DNA from: Candidatus Zhuqueibacterota bacterium
Lineage (GTDB): Bacteria; Zhuqueibacterota; Zhuqueibacteria; Residuimicrobiales; Oceaniaggregativiventaceae
Length of the DNA stretch: 40,493 nucleotides
NCBI GenBank assembly: GCA_014728115.1
Contig: WJME01000159.1
Span: 1 to 40,493 of the forward strand
Reading direction: 5' to 3'
The stretch's first letter is position 1. The number at the start of each line of letters is the position of its first letter. The notes below the pieces were generated by a model. That model was not told where the DNA came from and searched no databases. It saw only the letters and a list, made by a program, of their open reading frames with translations. The translations under genes and the position numbers were made by a program. This document shows, piece by piece, positions 8,697-17,843 of this stretch.

Positions 8697-10085
8697 ATGA
8701 TGATCCGAGATAAAGTTTTGATATATATACTACTACTCTTTACTCCATTGCTTTGGGCGCAACAAGAACAGCCACCTGAGGGGGGCGATCCCAAAGATTT
8801 TCAGTTGCCACAAACAGAGACCTTTACTCTGGAGAATGGTCTGGAGATCACCCTGGTTCAATACGGTACCTTGCCCAAGGTCAATGCCAGCCTGGTGATC
8901 CGGGCGGGCAATATCAATGAAGCGGAAAATGAGATTTGGTTAGCGGACCTGACGACCGATTATCTCAAAGAGGGAACCACCTCAAAGAGTGCTGGTGAAC
9001 TGGCAGAGGAGGCAGCGAAAATAGGCGGACAAATCAATACCAGCACCGGCATGGACGAGATCGATGTGTCCGGCGAATCACTGGCTGATTTTGCTCCGCA
9101 ATTGGTGGCATTGATTGCCGATGTGGTACAGCATCCTCTGTTCCCGGAGACTGAACTGGAGCGGTTGAAATCGAATATGCTGCGCAATCTCAGTGTCCAA
9201 AAATCCCAGCCTCAGGCGATTGCCATGGAAAAGTTTAGGGAGGCTTTGTATCAGAATCATCCCTATGGACGTATTTATCCGACAGAAGAGATGATCAAAG
9301 GCTACTCTTTGTCGCAGATTCAGGCATTCTATGATGAAAATTTTAATGCTACGAGAGCTCATCTCTATCTCGTGGGGATGTTTAATGCGGATGAGGTAAA
9401 ACAAGCGGTCGAAGAGCACTTTCGGGAATGGCAATCCGGTGAGTCTTTTGAGGGCCCGCTTCCCTCGCCAGAATCCTCGCAACGCATCTTTATCAGTGAC
9501 CGTCCGGGTGCCCCCCAATCCACCATTCTGATGGGATTGCCGGTGATCGATCCAGCACATGAGGATTACATCGACTTGCAGGTGACCAATGCACTGCTGG
9601 GCGGAGCGTTTTCTTCCCGCATAACCAGCAATATCAGAGAAGATAAAGGCTATACCTATTCTCCGCGCAGCACTGTGTCGACCCGCTATCGCGATGCCTA
9701 TTGGACTCAGGCTGCCGATGTCAGCACAGATGTCACCGGCGATGCCCTGAAGGAGATTTTCTATGAAATCAATCGTTTGGAAAACGAACCTCCTTCCAAA
9801 GAAGAACTGCAGGGAACGCAAAATTACCTTGCCGGCATTTTCGTGCTGCGCAATTCTTCCAGAACAGGCATCATCAGCCAGCTCTCTTTTGTGGATTTAC
9901 ATGGACTCGACAAATCCTATTTGACACAATATGTAGAACGCGTACATGCAGTGACTCCTGAGGATATCCAGGAGGTCATGGAGAAATACCTCGATGCCGG
10001 TGAGATGACCATTGTACTGGTCGGTGACGTGGATAAAATCCGCTCTCAGGTCACTCCTTATGCAGAGCGGATAACCATCTTTTAA
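8697..10085 (+). CDS. M16 family peptidase-like protein, non-catalytic partner
   Basis: 462 residues with a signal peptide (cleavage near 'LWA-QQ', residue 21). At the position of the zinc motif it reads 'LADLTTDYLKEGT', so the HxxEH residues are lost. The C-terminal domain keeps 'REDKGYTYSPRS' (Arg314, Tyr319, Tyr321), the Arg/Tyr substrate-binding pair typical of the non-catalytic subunit of M16B heterodimers, which the upstream subunit does not show in that form. GAGGAGAG precedes tandem ATGs at 8697 and 8700. It is co-transcribed with the catalytic subunit, and a strong terminator follows. Confidence 0.92.
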   Translation: MMIRDKVLIYILLLFTPLLWAQQEQPPEGGDPKDFQLPQTETFTLENGLEITLVQYGTLPKVNASLVIRAGNINEAENEIWLADLTTDYLKEGTTSKSAGELAEEAAKIGGQINTSTGMDEIDVSGESLADFAPQLVALIADVVQHPLFPETELERLKSNMLRNLSVQKSQPQAIAMEKFREALYQNHPYGRIYPTEEMIKGYSLSQIQAFYDENFNATRAHLYLVGMFNADEVKQAVEEHFREWQSGESFEGPLPSPESSQRIFISDRPGAPQSTILMGLPVIDPAHEDYIDLQVTNALLGGAFSSRITSNIREDKGYTYSPRSTVSTRYRDAYWTQAADVSTDVTGDALKEIFYEINRLENEPPSKEELQGTQNYLAGIFVLRNSSRTGIISQLSFVDLHGLDKSYLTQYVERVHAVTPEDIQEVMEKYLDAGEMTIVLVGDVDKIRSQVTPYAERITIF

Positions 10086-10116
10086 ATTCGCGCTAAGGTA
10101 CATGTCTGTTATCTAT

Positions 10117-10149
10117 CTGCCAGGACAATGCTTCTGGCAGATTTTTTTT
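10117..10149 (+). terminator. Rho-independent terminator of the M16 operon
   Basis: Perfect 7-bp stem CTGCCAG/CTGGCAG with a 10-nt loop, followed one base later by eight consecutive T. It lies 31 nt after the stop codon of the second M16 gene. Confidence 0.88.
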
Positions 10150-10356
10150 GACCTTTTTTGTAATGATATGGCAAAAAGTTTTTTCAATATGCTCGGAGCG
10201 AAACAACATATTTGTTTGTGTTATTTTTTCAGGATTTTTTAAAAAATGATGTTATATTATAGGGGGTGGTTCTGTTCAACATTCTCAATGATTCTGATGA
10301 TTGACCACCCGATCCTAAACCGGTCAAATGTGTACTAAATCAATGGAGGAGACGAT

Positions 10357-11151
10357 ATGGCAAGAATCATATTGACAATCCTCTTGTTTTTTCTTATGGG
10401 GTGCGCCAGCCAGCAAAAGCAATCTTTTCAGGTTCTCGAGAAACCACAGCTGGAATATCCTGTTGCGGCAAGAGCAGATTCTGCAACAGGCACAGTGGGT
10501 TTACATCTCTATGTCGACAAAACAGGACAGGTTCAAACCGTTCATGTCACCCGTTCATCCGGGAATGCTGACCTGGACTCTTCTGCGGTTCAATATGCTC
10601 ACTCTCTCGTATTCGAACCGTCTGCCCGGAATGGCCAGTCTGACGGTTCATGGATTACCTGGAGTGTAAAGTATGCATTGCGGACAGATCCGCAATATTT
10701 CGATATCCAGGTCTATGCTTATCGCGTCCAGCGTCTCAAAGATCTTTTGCAGACCAACGAAAAGAAGAACAAGCAAACCTCTCGTGAACTGTACCAGCAA
10801 CATCAAAAATTTATCGAATATGCTCTCGAACATCCTAAAGAAATTTTGAATGCTTTTGTCGCTCCTTTTTTGCACGATTCCGTGCGGTCACAATGGCAAA
10901 GCGTCTGGCAAGAGCAGTCTCTACCCCACGTGGTCCTGCAGGACTTTCTCATGCTGGAGGTTGATCCTGATGTGAAAAAACAGGCCAAAAAGCACTGCTT
11001 TGAGCTTGTGTGGGAGGAAATCGACCGGGTAAAGAACAATGATACCAGAGTATTGTCCCTGTTGTATGAATATTTGACCGAGTCATTCGGGTCAATGTTG
11101 TCACCGAAACAACAGAAACGAATCGATGCTTTTTTTCGGTTACAAGCCTGA
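10357..11151 (+). CDS. Lipoprotein with TonB C-terminal-like domain
   Basis: 264 residues; lipobox LMGC with Cys16. Residues about 28-115 have the TonB_C pattern: 'PQLEYPVAAR', 'GTVGLHLYVDKTGQVQTVHVTRSSG', 'LDSSAVQYAHSLVFEPS'. Such domains occur in free envelope lipoproteins as well as in TonB itself. This protein lacks the N-terminal membrane anchor plus proline-rich linker of TonB, so it is not the energy transducer. The remaining 145 residues are helical and charged, with no recognised domain. GGAGGA precedes the ATG. It stands alone between a terminator and a weak hairpin. Function unknown. Confidence 0.75.
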   Translation: MARIILTILLFFLMGCASQQKQSFQVLEKPQLEYPVAARADSATGTVGLHLYVDKTGQVQTVHVTRSSGNADLDSSAVQYAHSLVFEPSARNGQSDGSWITWSVKYALRTDPQYFDIQVYAYRVQRLKDLLQTNEKKNKQTSRELYQQHQKFIEYALEHPKEILNAFVAPFLHDSVRSQWQSVWQEQSLPHVVLQDFLMLEVDPDVKKQAKKHCFELVWEEIDRVKNNDTRVLSLLYEYLTESFGSMLSPKQQKRIDAFFRLQA

Positions 11152-11173
11152 TGATAATAGAGTTGTGGTATAA

Positions 11174-11202
11174 AGTGATTGCATCTTTTGCATCGAATCA
11201 CT
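11174..11202 (+). terminator. Weak hairpin, possible terminator
   Basis: Stem AGTGATT/AATCACT with a 15-nt loop that can pair further through GCA/TGC. It lies 22 nt after the stop codon of the TonB_C lipoprotein. There is no T run directly behind it, so termination would be weak. Confidence 0.3.
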
Positions 11203-11224
11203 ACACTCTTTAGAGAGAGGACGA

Positions 11225-12163
11225 TTGGACCCTGATATGAACCCAGAGTCACGCATTTATATTGCCGGTCACAGAGGGATGGTCGGTTCTGCTCTGGTGC
11301 GTCGTCTGGAATCGGATGGCTATCATCATTTGATTCTGCGCACCAGGGATGAACTGGATCTTTTGCACCAATCGGCAGTATTTGATTTTTTTCAACGCGA
11401 AAAACCCGATTTCGTATTTCTCGCTGCCGCTCATGTAGGCGGGATACTGGCAAATGATACCTATCGGGCGCAATTTATATATGAAAATCTGCAGATCCAA
11501 AACAATGTAATCCATGCAGCATATCGATCGGATGTGAAAAAATTGCTTTTTCTGGGCAGTTCCTGTATCTATCCTAAATTTGCCCCACAGCCGATTCCAG
11601 AGGATGCTCTTTTGAGCGGAGTCCTGGAAAAAACCAATGAGCCCTATGCCATCGCAAAAATTGCCGGAATCAAAACCTGCGAAGCCTATTGGGATCAATA
11701 TGGGTGTCGCTTTTTCAGCGTCATGCCCTCGAATCTCTATGGCCCCCATGATAATTTTGATCTCGAAACATCCCATGTATTGCCTGCTTTGATCCGTAAA
11801 TTTCACGATGCCAAGATGCGTAATGATCCCAGCGTGACCGTCTGGGGTACAGGTAAACCCCGACGTGAATTTTTGCATGTCGATGATCTTGCCGATGCCT
11901 GCATTTTTCTCATGCAACAGTATGATCGAAAAGAGTTTCTCAATATCGGAACGGGAAAGGATATTCCCATTGCCGAATTGGCCGAACTGATCAAACAAAT
12001 TGTCGGTTTTAAGGGCAAGATTGTATATGATCATTCGAAACCCGATGGCACGCCACGGAAACTGCTCGATGTCACACGGTTGCATTCGCTTGGCTGGCAT
12101 CCCCGGACCGACCTCGAATCCGGTCTGAAAATGACGTTAGAGTGGTTTTTAAAGCACTCTTGA
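11225..12163 (+). CDS. fcl: GDP-L-fucose synthase
   Basis: Short-chain dehydrogenase/epimerase that converts GDP-4-keto-6-deoxy-mannose to GDP-L-fucose for surface polysaccharide. The nucleotide-binding glycine motif 'AGHRGMVG' is at 14-21. The catalytic set seen in the E. coli enzyme is all present: Ser112 and Cys114 in 'GSSCIYP', Tyr141 and Lys145 in 'YAIAK', and His184 in '[10 protein letters not shown]'. Length of 312 residues is normal. Start: GAGAGG at 11215-11220 is well placed for the TTG at 11225, while the ATG at 11237 would match E. coli length better but has no close ribosome binding site. The GDP-mannose dehydratase partner is not in the window. Confidence 0.94.
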   Translation: MDPDMNPESRIYIAGHRGMVGSALVRRLESDGYHHLILRTRDELDLLHQSAVFDFFQREKPDFVFLAAAHVGGILANDTYRAQFIYENLQIQNNVIHAAYRSDVKKLLFLGSSCIYPKFAPQPIPEDALLSGVLEKTNEPYAIAKIAGIKTCEAYWDQYGCRFFSVMPSNLYGPHDNFDLETSHVLPALIRKFHDAKMRNDPSVTVWGTGKPRREFLHVDDLADACIFLMQQYDRKEFLNIGTGKDIPIAELAELIKQIVGFKGKIVYDHSKPDGTPRKLLDVTRLHSLGWHPRTDLESGLKMTLEWFLKHS

Positions 12164-12200
12164 TAATTTTGGACTACAGCCTGAAAAGGAGCAACTGTCA

Positions 12201-12911
12201 ATGTCTGAAGAAGTTAATATTCCAGAAAAGACATTGGAAACCCTGGCTCACAGTTTTTACAAAGAATCAAAACAATATGGCTTTCGGCGGGTTGATTATG
12301 TGCGTTTTGTGAACAATCTCCTGGAACTGGCCATGCATGGAGATGGGATTGAATATCAGAGCATCCAGCGATCGAGCAATGGCTTTGATCAAGAGATTCC
12401 TATTTCCCTTCCCCTCAAGGGTCCCCGGGTCATGATTCGACCTTATCATCCGGAAAAAGATAAAATTTACGCGCAATGGTTAAAAGATATGGATGGCCGT
12501 TTTTTTCTTCTCTCCCGAGTGAGTTTGCGCCGCACCGATTTGGATGCTCTGGTCTATGATCCATCGAATACCATCGCCACCATCACTCTCCACGATCATA
12601 CCCCGATAGGTGCTGTGGCGTTTCTAAAGCACGACCAGGTCCAGCACAAAGCAGAATTGCGCAAACTTGTGGGCTCCCCTGAATATCGGGGCAAGGGGTA
12701 TGCTCATGAAGCGACCCAACTTTGGGTACGTTATGGTCTCTGGGGTATGGGGCTGCACAAGATTTATCTCAACACTCTGAATACCAACCTGCGTAATATC
12801 AAACTCAATGAAGAACTCGGGTTCAAGGTTGAAGGTATTCTGCGGGACGAAGTCGTTATCGACGGCACTTATCGCGATGTCTTGCGAATGTCACTTTTAC
12901 GCCCTCAATGA
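12201..12911 (+). CDS. GNAT-family N-acetyltransferase with N-terminal extension
   Basis: 236 residues. A RimJ/RimL-type GNAT domain covers about residues 75-230, with the acetyl-CoA pyrophosphate loop 'YRGKGYAHEA' at 162-171 and the typical 'YLNTLNTNLRNIKLNEELGFKVEGILRD' end. The first 70 residues are an extra polar/helical segment ('TLAHSFYKESKQYGF...FVNNLLELA') that I do not recognise. An AAAGGAG site precedes the ATG. It lies 37 nt after fcl, and such GNATs are frequent in sugar-nucleotide clusters, so amino-sugar acetylation is possible, but protein or small-molecule targets are equally possible. Its stop codon is 1 nt from the stop of the convergent ATPase gene. Confidence 0.85.
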   Translation: MSEEVNIPEKTLETLAHSFYKESKQYGFRRVDYVRFVNNLLELAMHGDGIEYQSIQRSSNGFDQEIPISLPLKGPRVMIRPYHPEKDKIYAQWLKDMDGRFFLLSRVSLRRTDLDALVYDPSNTIATITLHDHTPIGAVAFLKHDQVQHKAELRKLVGSPEYRGKGYAHEATQLWVRYGLWGMGLHKIYLNTLNTNLRNIKLNEELGFKVEGILRDEVVIDGTYRDVLRMSLLRPQ

Positions 12912-12912
12912 T

Positions 12913-15657
12913 CTATGATTTGTGATTTTTCGGCGGCCGTCCGTGCACGTGAAACTGTTTCAGGATTTCATCAAACACCCATACCGACGCGGCCACAGGA
13001 AGAATCAATAACCACTCTTTGACCGGGATCGATTGTGTTTGAAAAAGCGTGTGACCAAAGGGTGTATAGACCACGGCGAGTTGCAGCAATATTGCCGTAG
13101 AGATACCGAGCATGAGCCAGCGATTGCGAAAAAATCCGATCGAGAATACCGAAAGCACAGATGAACGCGACAAGATGGCCTGAAACCACTGAAACGCCGC
13201 CAAAGTCGTAAAGGCAATGGTTTGGGCAAGAGGATACATTTCATTGGATTGCCAGTCATTTGGCAGATGAAAATAGTACATCAGCAAGGTTCCGGCAGCC
13301 ACCACTGGTGCCAGTAAAAACATCCGGCGGATGATGGATGTCGTGAGTAATGGTTCATCCGGTGGACGTGGAGGCTGTTTGAGGACATCCCAGTGTTTGG
13401 GCTCGATCCCGAGCGGAATGTCTGCAGGTACGTCCGAGATGAGATTGATCCATAAAATCATGACTGCGGTCAATGGTAAAGGCAAGCCGATCATCAGTGA
13501 AATACCAAGTGTCAGCACCTCGGCCAGACTCGTGGTCAAAAGGAAAAAAGCCACGCGTTTGAGATTGTTATAAATCACCCGTCCTTCTTCAATCGCATCC
13601 ACAATCGTCGCAAAATCATCTTTGGTCAGGACCATTTCAGCCGCTTCTTTGGCCACCTCTGTGCCTGTTCCTCCCATAGCCACACCGATATCCACGCTTT
13701 TCAGTGCCGGCGCATCATTGACCCCGTCACCGGTCATGGCTACGATTTCTTTGTTGTTTTGCAGCGCCGACACAATACGCAGTTTATGCGATGGTGATAC
13801 CCGGGCAAAGACATTGATCTCATTGATGTCCTTCTGTAGATCTTCATCTGACATGTCATCGAGGTCAACTCCGGTCAGGACGGTATCGGAGGCAAGCTCT
13901 ATTCCTGCTTTTTGGGCCACTGCCCGGGCTGTATCGGGCTGATCCCCGGTAATCATGATGACGCGAATGCCTGCTTTTTGGGCCTTTTCGATGGCCTCGA
14001 TCGCTTTTTTTCGGGGCGGATCGACCATGCCGGTCAACCCCAGAAAAATCAGGCCGGATTCCACATGTTCGGCTTGCAGATCATCGGGTTGCTGATCCAT
14101 GGGTTTCATGGCCATGGCCAGGGGACGAAGGGCGTCATTGGCCATATCTTGCAGCTGATCTTTGATGCTTTGTTGTGTATCATCGTTCATGGCAACCGTG
14201 TCGCCCTTTTCGTCGAGCATCCGATCACAAAATTGCATGATCTGCTCGGGAGCCCCTTTTACATACAGGGTATACCCGGACTCGCTGTCTTTATGTAATG
14301 TTGCCATGTATTTATATTTACTGGAAAAGGGGATTTCATCGATGCGGGGCGTTTTTTGGCGCAACTCGTCCGGGTCCTTACCGGCTTTGCGGGCCAGCAC
14401 CAGCAGGGCTGCCTCTGTCGGGTCGCCCTCGATCGTCCATTCGTCATCTTTTTCGTGTTTAGAGTCGTTGTTCAATATACTGACGTGAACGAGTTGTTCC
14501 AGAGCAGGAGAATAATCTGCAGGATCGAGCGTTTCTTCACCCACGAAAAGTTGACCTTCCGGCACATAGCCTTCGCCGGTCAATGTAATCGTCTGGTTCC
14601 CGGCCCACACCCGGGTTACAGTCATTTCATTCCGTGTAATCGTGCCGGTCTTGTCCGAGCAAATCACTGTAGTGGATCCCAACGTTTCGACAGCCGGCAG
14701 TCGTCTCACAATACTGCCGCGTTTGGTCATGCGCTTTACACCAAGCGCCAGAGTCACGCTGATCACTGCAGGAAGGCCTTCCGGGATGGCGGAAACCGCA
14801 AGAGCAACAGAAAAAAGAGCCATCTGAACGATATCGTGTCCGCGTAAAAGCCCGAGTCCGAACAGGACGACCCCGAGACCGATGCCGGAAATCCCCAGGA
14901 TTTTTGCCAGTCCGGCCAGTCGTTTTTGCAAAGGAGTTTCTTCCCGTTTGGTTTCCCGGACCTGGCCGGCAATTTCTCCCATCTGCGAATCCATGCCGGT
15001 GGAAACCACAATGGCTTTTCCCCAGCCATTGGTGACTGCTGTCGACATGAATACCATATTGTGCTGATCAGCCAGAGGCGTATCTTTTTCCACCGAGCCG
15101 GGTTCTTTTTGGGCCGGATCCGATTCACCGGTCAGGGCCGATTCATCGATTTGCAACTCTTCGGATTCTATGAGACGGGCATCGGCAGGCACCCGTGAAC
15201 CGGTCTTTAAGATGACCACATCACCCGGCACCACATCCCGGGCCTCGATTTCGTGCTCTTTATCTTCTCTGATGACTCTGGCATGAGGTGCTGTCAACTC
15301 GTAAAGCGCTGAAAGAGCTTTTTCTGCCCGGTATTCCTGAATAATTCCCAGTACCGTATTGAAAATAACGATGAAAAAAATTACACCTGCATCAGTGTAA
15401 TGCTGCATGGCCAGAGAAAGAGCGGTAGCACCCAATAATATATAAATGAGTGGACTGCGAAGTTGCTTGAGAATCAGTTTCCACAGACTGGGACCGGATT
15501 CTGCTTCCAGTTCATTGGGTCCGTATTTCTCCAGTCTTTTTTGTACGGATTCCGATGTTAAACCCTCTGGCGAGGTATCGAGTTGCTCATAAATGTTGTC
15601 TTTTTTCAAGGTATACCACGGTGTGGTGTTTGTATCAGGATTTTTCTCTAAAGACAT
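12913..15657 (-). CDS. P2-type cation-transporting ATPase (Ca2+-ATPase-like)
   Basis: Membrane pump of 914 residues with the full P-type layout: N-terminal cation ATPase domain (about 12-80), actuator TGES at 176-179, M4 'AIPEGLPA' with Glu293, phosphorylation site DKTGT with Asp335, nucleotide-binding KGAP at 468-471, hinge TGDGVNDAP at 642-650, and six C-terminal helices. The M6 motif is NLISD (Asn738, Ser741, Asp742), close to the NxxTD of SERCA/PMR1 pumps, so Ca2+ (or Mn2+, or Na+) export is likely. The metal cannot be fixed from sequence. It is transcribed leftwards and may lie downstream of the nucleoside hydrolase gene, with a 268-nt gap between them. Confidence 0.93.
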   Translation of the reverse strand: MSLEKNPDTNTTPWYTLKKDNIYEQLDTSPEGLTSESVQKRLEKYGPNELEAESGPSLWKLILKQLRSPLIYILLGATALSLAMQHYTDAGVIFFIVIFNTVLGIIQEYRAEKALSALYELTAPHARVIREDKEHEIEARDVVPGDVVILKTGSRVPADARLIESEELQIDESALTGESDPAQKEPGSVEKDTPLADQHNMVFMSTAVTNGWGKAIVVSTGMDSQMGEIAGQVRETKREETPLQKRLAGLAKILGISGIGLGVVLFGLGLLRGHDIVQMALFSVALAVSAIPEGLPAVISVTLALGVKRMTKRGSIVRRLPAVETLGSTTVICSDKTGTITRNEMTVTRVWAGNQTITLTGEGYVPEGQLFVGEETLDPADYSPALEQLVHVSILNNDSKHEKDDEWTIEGDPTEAALLVLARKAGKDPDELRQKTPRIDEIPFSSKYKYMATLHKDSESGYTLYVKGAPEQIMQFCDRMLDEKGDTVAMNDDTQQSIKDQLQDMANDALRPLAMAMKPMDQQPDDLQAEHVESGLIFLGLTGMVDPPRKKAIEAIEKAQKAGIRVIMITGDQPDTARAVAQKAGIELASDTVLTGVDLDDMSDEDLQKDINEINVFARVSPSHKLRIVSALQNNKEIVAMTGDGVNDAPALKSVDIGVAMGGTGTEVAKEAAEMVLTKDDFATIVDAIEEGRVIYNNLKRVAFFLLTTSLAEVLTLGISLMIGLPLPLTAVMILWINLISDVPADIPLGIEPKHWDVLKQPPRPPDEPLLTTSIIRRMFLLAPVVAAGTLLMYYFHLPNDWQSNEMYPLAQTIAFTTLAAFQWFQAILSRSSVLSVFSIGFFRNRWLMLGISTAILLQLAVVYTPFGHTLFQTQSIPVKEWLLILPVAASVWVFDEILKQFHVHGRPPKNHKS

Positions 15658-15792
15658 TTTCGGCTCGTTTTGGTTGTCCTTTTGTTCTGTTTAGCAAAGA
15701 GATGGGATTCATTTACTAAATAGAAGGATAATGCCGGGAGAAAAATTTCATTGAAACCGTGATATTTAAACTGTGAGGGCGAATAGGATCTC

Positions 15793-15882
15793 AAAGCAGA
15801 GATACACAAACGGGCTGGTGCAAAAAGGGGGTTACGTTTCGGGTGGAATGGTGTCTCTTACCCTTTGCGTCATCTCTGCTTT
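15793..15882. repeat. Long-loop inverted repeat in the 268-nt gap
   Basis: Perfect 11-bp arms AAAGCAGAGAT and ATCTCTGCTTT, 68 nt apart. Inside the loop, 'GCAAAAAGGG' and 'CCCTTTGC' can also pair partly, so the whole element can fold into a long hairpin on either strand. It stands between two leftward genes, so it could end the hydrolase transcript, act as leader of the ATPase, or be a small dispersed palindromic element. No coding sequence is visible in 15658-15925. Confidence 0.5.
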
Positions 15883-15925
15883 TTGTGATAAAACCGGAAA
15901 AAATACAAGAGCGATAAAAATAACT

Positions 15926-16861
15926 TTAGGGTTTGCGCATGAGATTTTGTTCGAGATACAGGTTTAACAGACGATTCAGGAATTCTTTGGTGTTGATGCT
16001 CATGCCAATTTCACAATTGGGGGATTGGGATTCATCGATCACGGTGTAACCCCCATCGATCACTCTGACATGCGCTGGCCGGGTATTGAACAGGTCCGGC
16101 CACAAGACCATGCCTACGGCAACACAATCATAAAGCGTAGGGGTTTCATGTCCCCATAACGTGTACAGTCCGCACAGGGCATCGGTGAGGGGAGACTGGC
16201 GCATGAGGAGTTTCAACCTCAGGTCAGCATCCCACTTTACAAAGGTGGTGATATCGAGTCCGGCATAGGTGATGGGCGCACCACTCGCAGAGAACGCTTT
16301 GGAGGCCTCTTCATCGGCCCGAACATTCCATTCAGCATCGATGACCGGATCAGAGCCATATCCCAGATAAAATGAACCATACATGGAATAGATATGTTTG
16401 GCTTTTTTCAGTGCACCCGGATCCTTTGCAATGATGTCCAGCATATTGGGGACCGGCCCCACGGTAATGAGAATGACCTCGTTGGGGTAGCGCTCCAGTT
16501 GTTCGATGATAAAATCTGCGGCTGGCTGGTCTATGGGTTTGATTTTATCGAATCCTTTTCCCCAATGGAACTGCGGAGAATAGTGATCTTTGGTTTTGCG
16601 TCCCACAGCCACCGGGATGGTTTCGCGTCCGGTTTCATAGAGCATACGGCAGGCGATTTTGGCCCGTTCCGGTGTGTTGCCGTAATCCATACAGATTCCG
16701 AGAACATTGAACTCGTCTGCTGCAATCACCATAGCCAGGGCAAACGCATCATCGATATCGTCACCCAGATCGCAATCGAAAATGATTTTCTGCTTTTCAT
16801 TTGCCAGCGCACTCGTTGTCATTGTCATGACAAGACATCCTACAAGCAGCAAGTTTTTCAT
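15926..16861 (-). CDS. Secreted inosine-uridine-type nucleoside hydrolase
   Basis: 311 residues with a signal peptide (cleavage near 'ALA-NE', residue 20), so periplasmic or exported. The Ca2+-binding N-terminal motif 'FDCDLGDDIDDAFAL' at 28-42 is the variant seen in exported members of the nucleoside hydrolase family. 'ILITVGPVPNML' and 'YGSDPVIDAEWNVRADEEA' are further conserved blocks. Near the C-terminus 'TLYDCVAV' has Tyr where the classical enzymes have the catalytic His before the last Asp ligand. This may alter substrate choice. AGGAGAG precedes the ATG. Expected role is hydrolysis of N-ribosyl bonds for base or ribose scavenging. Confidence 0.87.
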   Translation of the reverse strand: MKNLLLVGCLVMTMTTSALANEKQKIIFDCDLGDDIDDAFALAMVIAADEFNVLGICMDYGNTPERAKIACRMLYETGRETIPVAVGRKTKDHYSPQFHWGKGFDKIKPIDQPAADFIIEQLERYPNEVILITVGPVPNMLDIIAKDPGALKKAKHIYSMYGSFYLGYGSDPVIDAEWNVRADEEASKAFSASGAPITYAGLDITTFVKWDADLRLKLLMRQSPLTDALCGLYTLWGHETPTLYDCVAVGMVLWPDLFNTRPAHVRVIDGGYTVIDESQSPNCEIGMSINTKEFLNRLLNLYLEQNLMRKP

Positions 16862-16957
16862 CTTTCTCTCTCCTGGAATAGTTGAGTGGTTTGTAAAGTA
16901 TAGAAAAGAGAATATTAAAAAACAAGTCTAATAAAGATTCCGTTATAAAATCAATGC

Positions 16958-16986
16958 TTGCTTTTACACTCTGGTTGATGTATAAT
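16958..16986 (+). promoter_or_regulatory. Sigma70-type promoter for the isoprenoid kinase genes
   Basis: TTGCTT at 16958-16963 and a perfect TATAAT at 16981-16986 with 17-nt spacing. The expected start of transcription lies near 16993, about 37 nt before the TTG start codon at 17030. It stands in the divergent region between the nucleoside hydrolase and the kinase. Confidence 0.65.
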
Positions 16987-17029
16987 GATAACATCCCCTC
17001 AAACAAAATGACCAAAAACAGGAGTCGTT

Positions 17030-17779
17030 TTGATCATTATCAAAGCCGGTGGGTCTGCCATCACCATGAAAGACAAGCCCTATACGCTCGATGAGACCGC
17101 CATGCATCACACAGCCAAGCAACTGGTGCAGATCAAAGAGCCCGTTATTTTGATTCATGGTGTAGGCTCGTATGGTCATCCTCCTGCCAAACAGTATCAA
17201 ATCGGACTGGGTTATGATGGCAGTCTTGAACGGGTATGGGGATTGATGCTTACCCACTATTGGGTTGATGAACTGTCACAGCGATTTACCCGTGTTTTGC
17301 TCGATCATGAATTATTGGCATTGAGATGCCGTCCCACCACATTGTTTGTTACTGACCAAAGACGAATCGTACAGTTTAATAAAGAACCTCTGGATCGATT
17401 TCTAAAAATGAATATTTTGCCGGTGCTGCATGGCGATGGACCTGCGGACCGCTCGCAGGGGTTTTGTGTTTTGTCCGGTGATCAGATAGCGGTTTATCTG
17501 GCAAAGATTTACAAAGCCCGCAAGGTTATCTTTGGTATGGATGTTCCCGGAATATTGAAATCCGGCCGTCCTGTCGGGCATGTCCGTTATGATGAATTGC
17601 TTTCATTCAGTAAATATATCAAAGACAACGAGGATGCAAGTGGCGGACTAGCCAAAAAGCTGCAAGAGATCGCAGCCCTTAAAAGCGAACGCATCCCGGT
17701 ACAACTCGTCAGTTTGCACAATCCTGATGATTTATTGCGCGCCGTCAATGACCAAACGGCAGGTACACTCATTGACTAG
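17030..17779 (+). CDS. Isopentenyl-phosphate-kinase-like amino acid kinase family protein
   Basis: 249 residues of the amino acid kinase fold. 'IIIKAGGSAIT' at 2-12 is the phosphate-binding start, and 'IHGVGSYGHPPAK' at 42-54 includes the histidine (His50) that defines isopentenyl phosphate kinases against other members of the fold. 'LHGDGPADRSQGFCVLSGDQIAVYLA' and 'FGMDVPGIL' complete the pattern. These enzymes turn isopentenyl (or longer prenyl) monophosphate into diphosphate with ATP. They are mainly archaeal, with some bacterial and plant members. The start is TTG with AGGAG 5 nt before it. The next gene encodes a prenol-kinase-like membrane protein, so the pair may phosphorylate isoprenoid alcohols twice. 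Glutamate 5-kinase is unlikely given the His motif. Confidence 0.82.
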   Translation: MIIIKAGGSAITMKDKPYTLDETAMHHTAKQLVQIKEPVILIHGVGSYGHPPAKQYQIGLGYDGSLERVWGLMLTHYWVDELSQRFTRVLLDHELLALRCRPTTLFVTDQRRIVQFNKEPLDRFLKMNILPVLHGDGPADRSQGFCVLSGDQIAVYLAKIYKARKVIFGMDVPGILKSGRPVGHVRYDELLSFSKYIKDNEDASGGLAKKLQEIAALKSERIPVQLVSLHNPDDLLRAVNDQTAGTLID

Positions 17780-17843
17780 ATCATTACCCCGATAAATATC
17801 AATTCACGCAGTGAAATCTGTCTAACCATATGGGGAGAATCCT

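Noticed and set aside
9078..9821. 247-residue open frame on the minus strand
   Set aside because: Antisense to the non-catalytic M16 gene; no recognisable domain or ribosome binding site.
10357..11151. Reading this gene as the TonB energy transducer
   Set aside because: It is a lipoprotein with the TonB_C-like domain at the N-terminal side and has no transmembrane anchor or proline-rich linker.
11249..12100. 283-residue open frame on the minus strand
   Set aside because: Antisense shadow of GDP-L-fucose synthase, whose catalytic residues are all present on the plus strand.
15658..15792. Metal riboswitch before the cation ATPase
   Set aside because: I could not match the leader to the conserved core of any metal riboswitch class I know; only the inverted repeat further upstream is supported.
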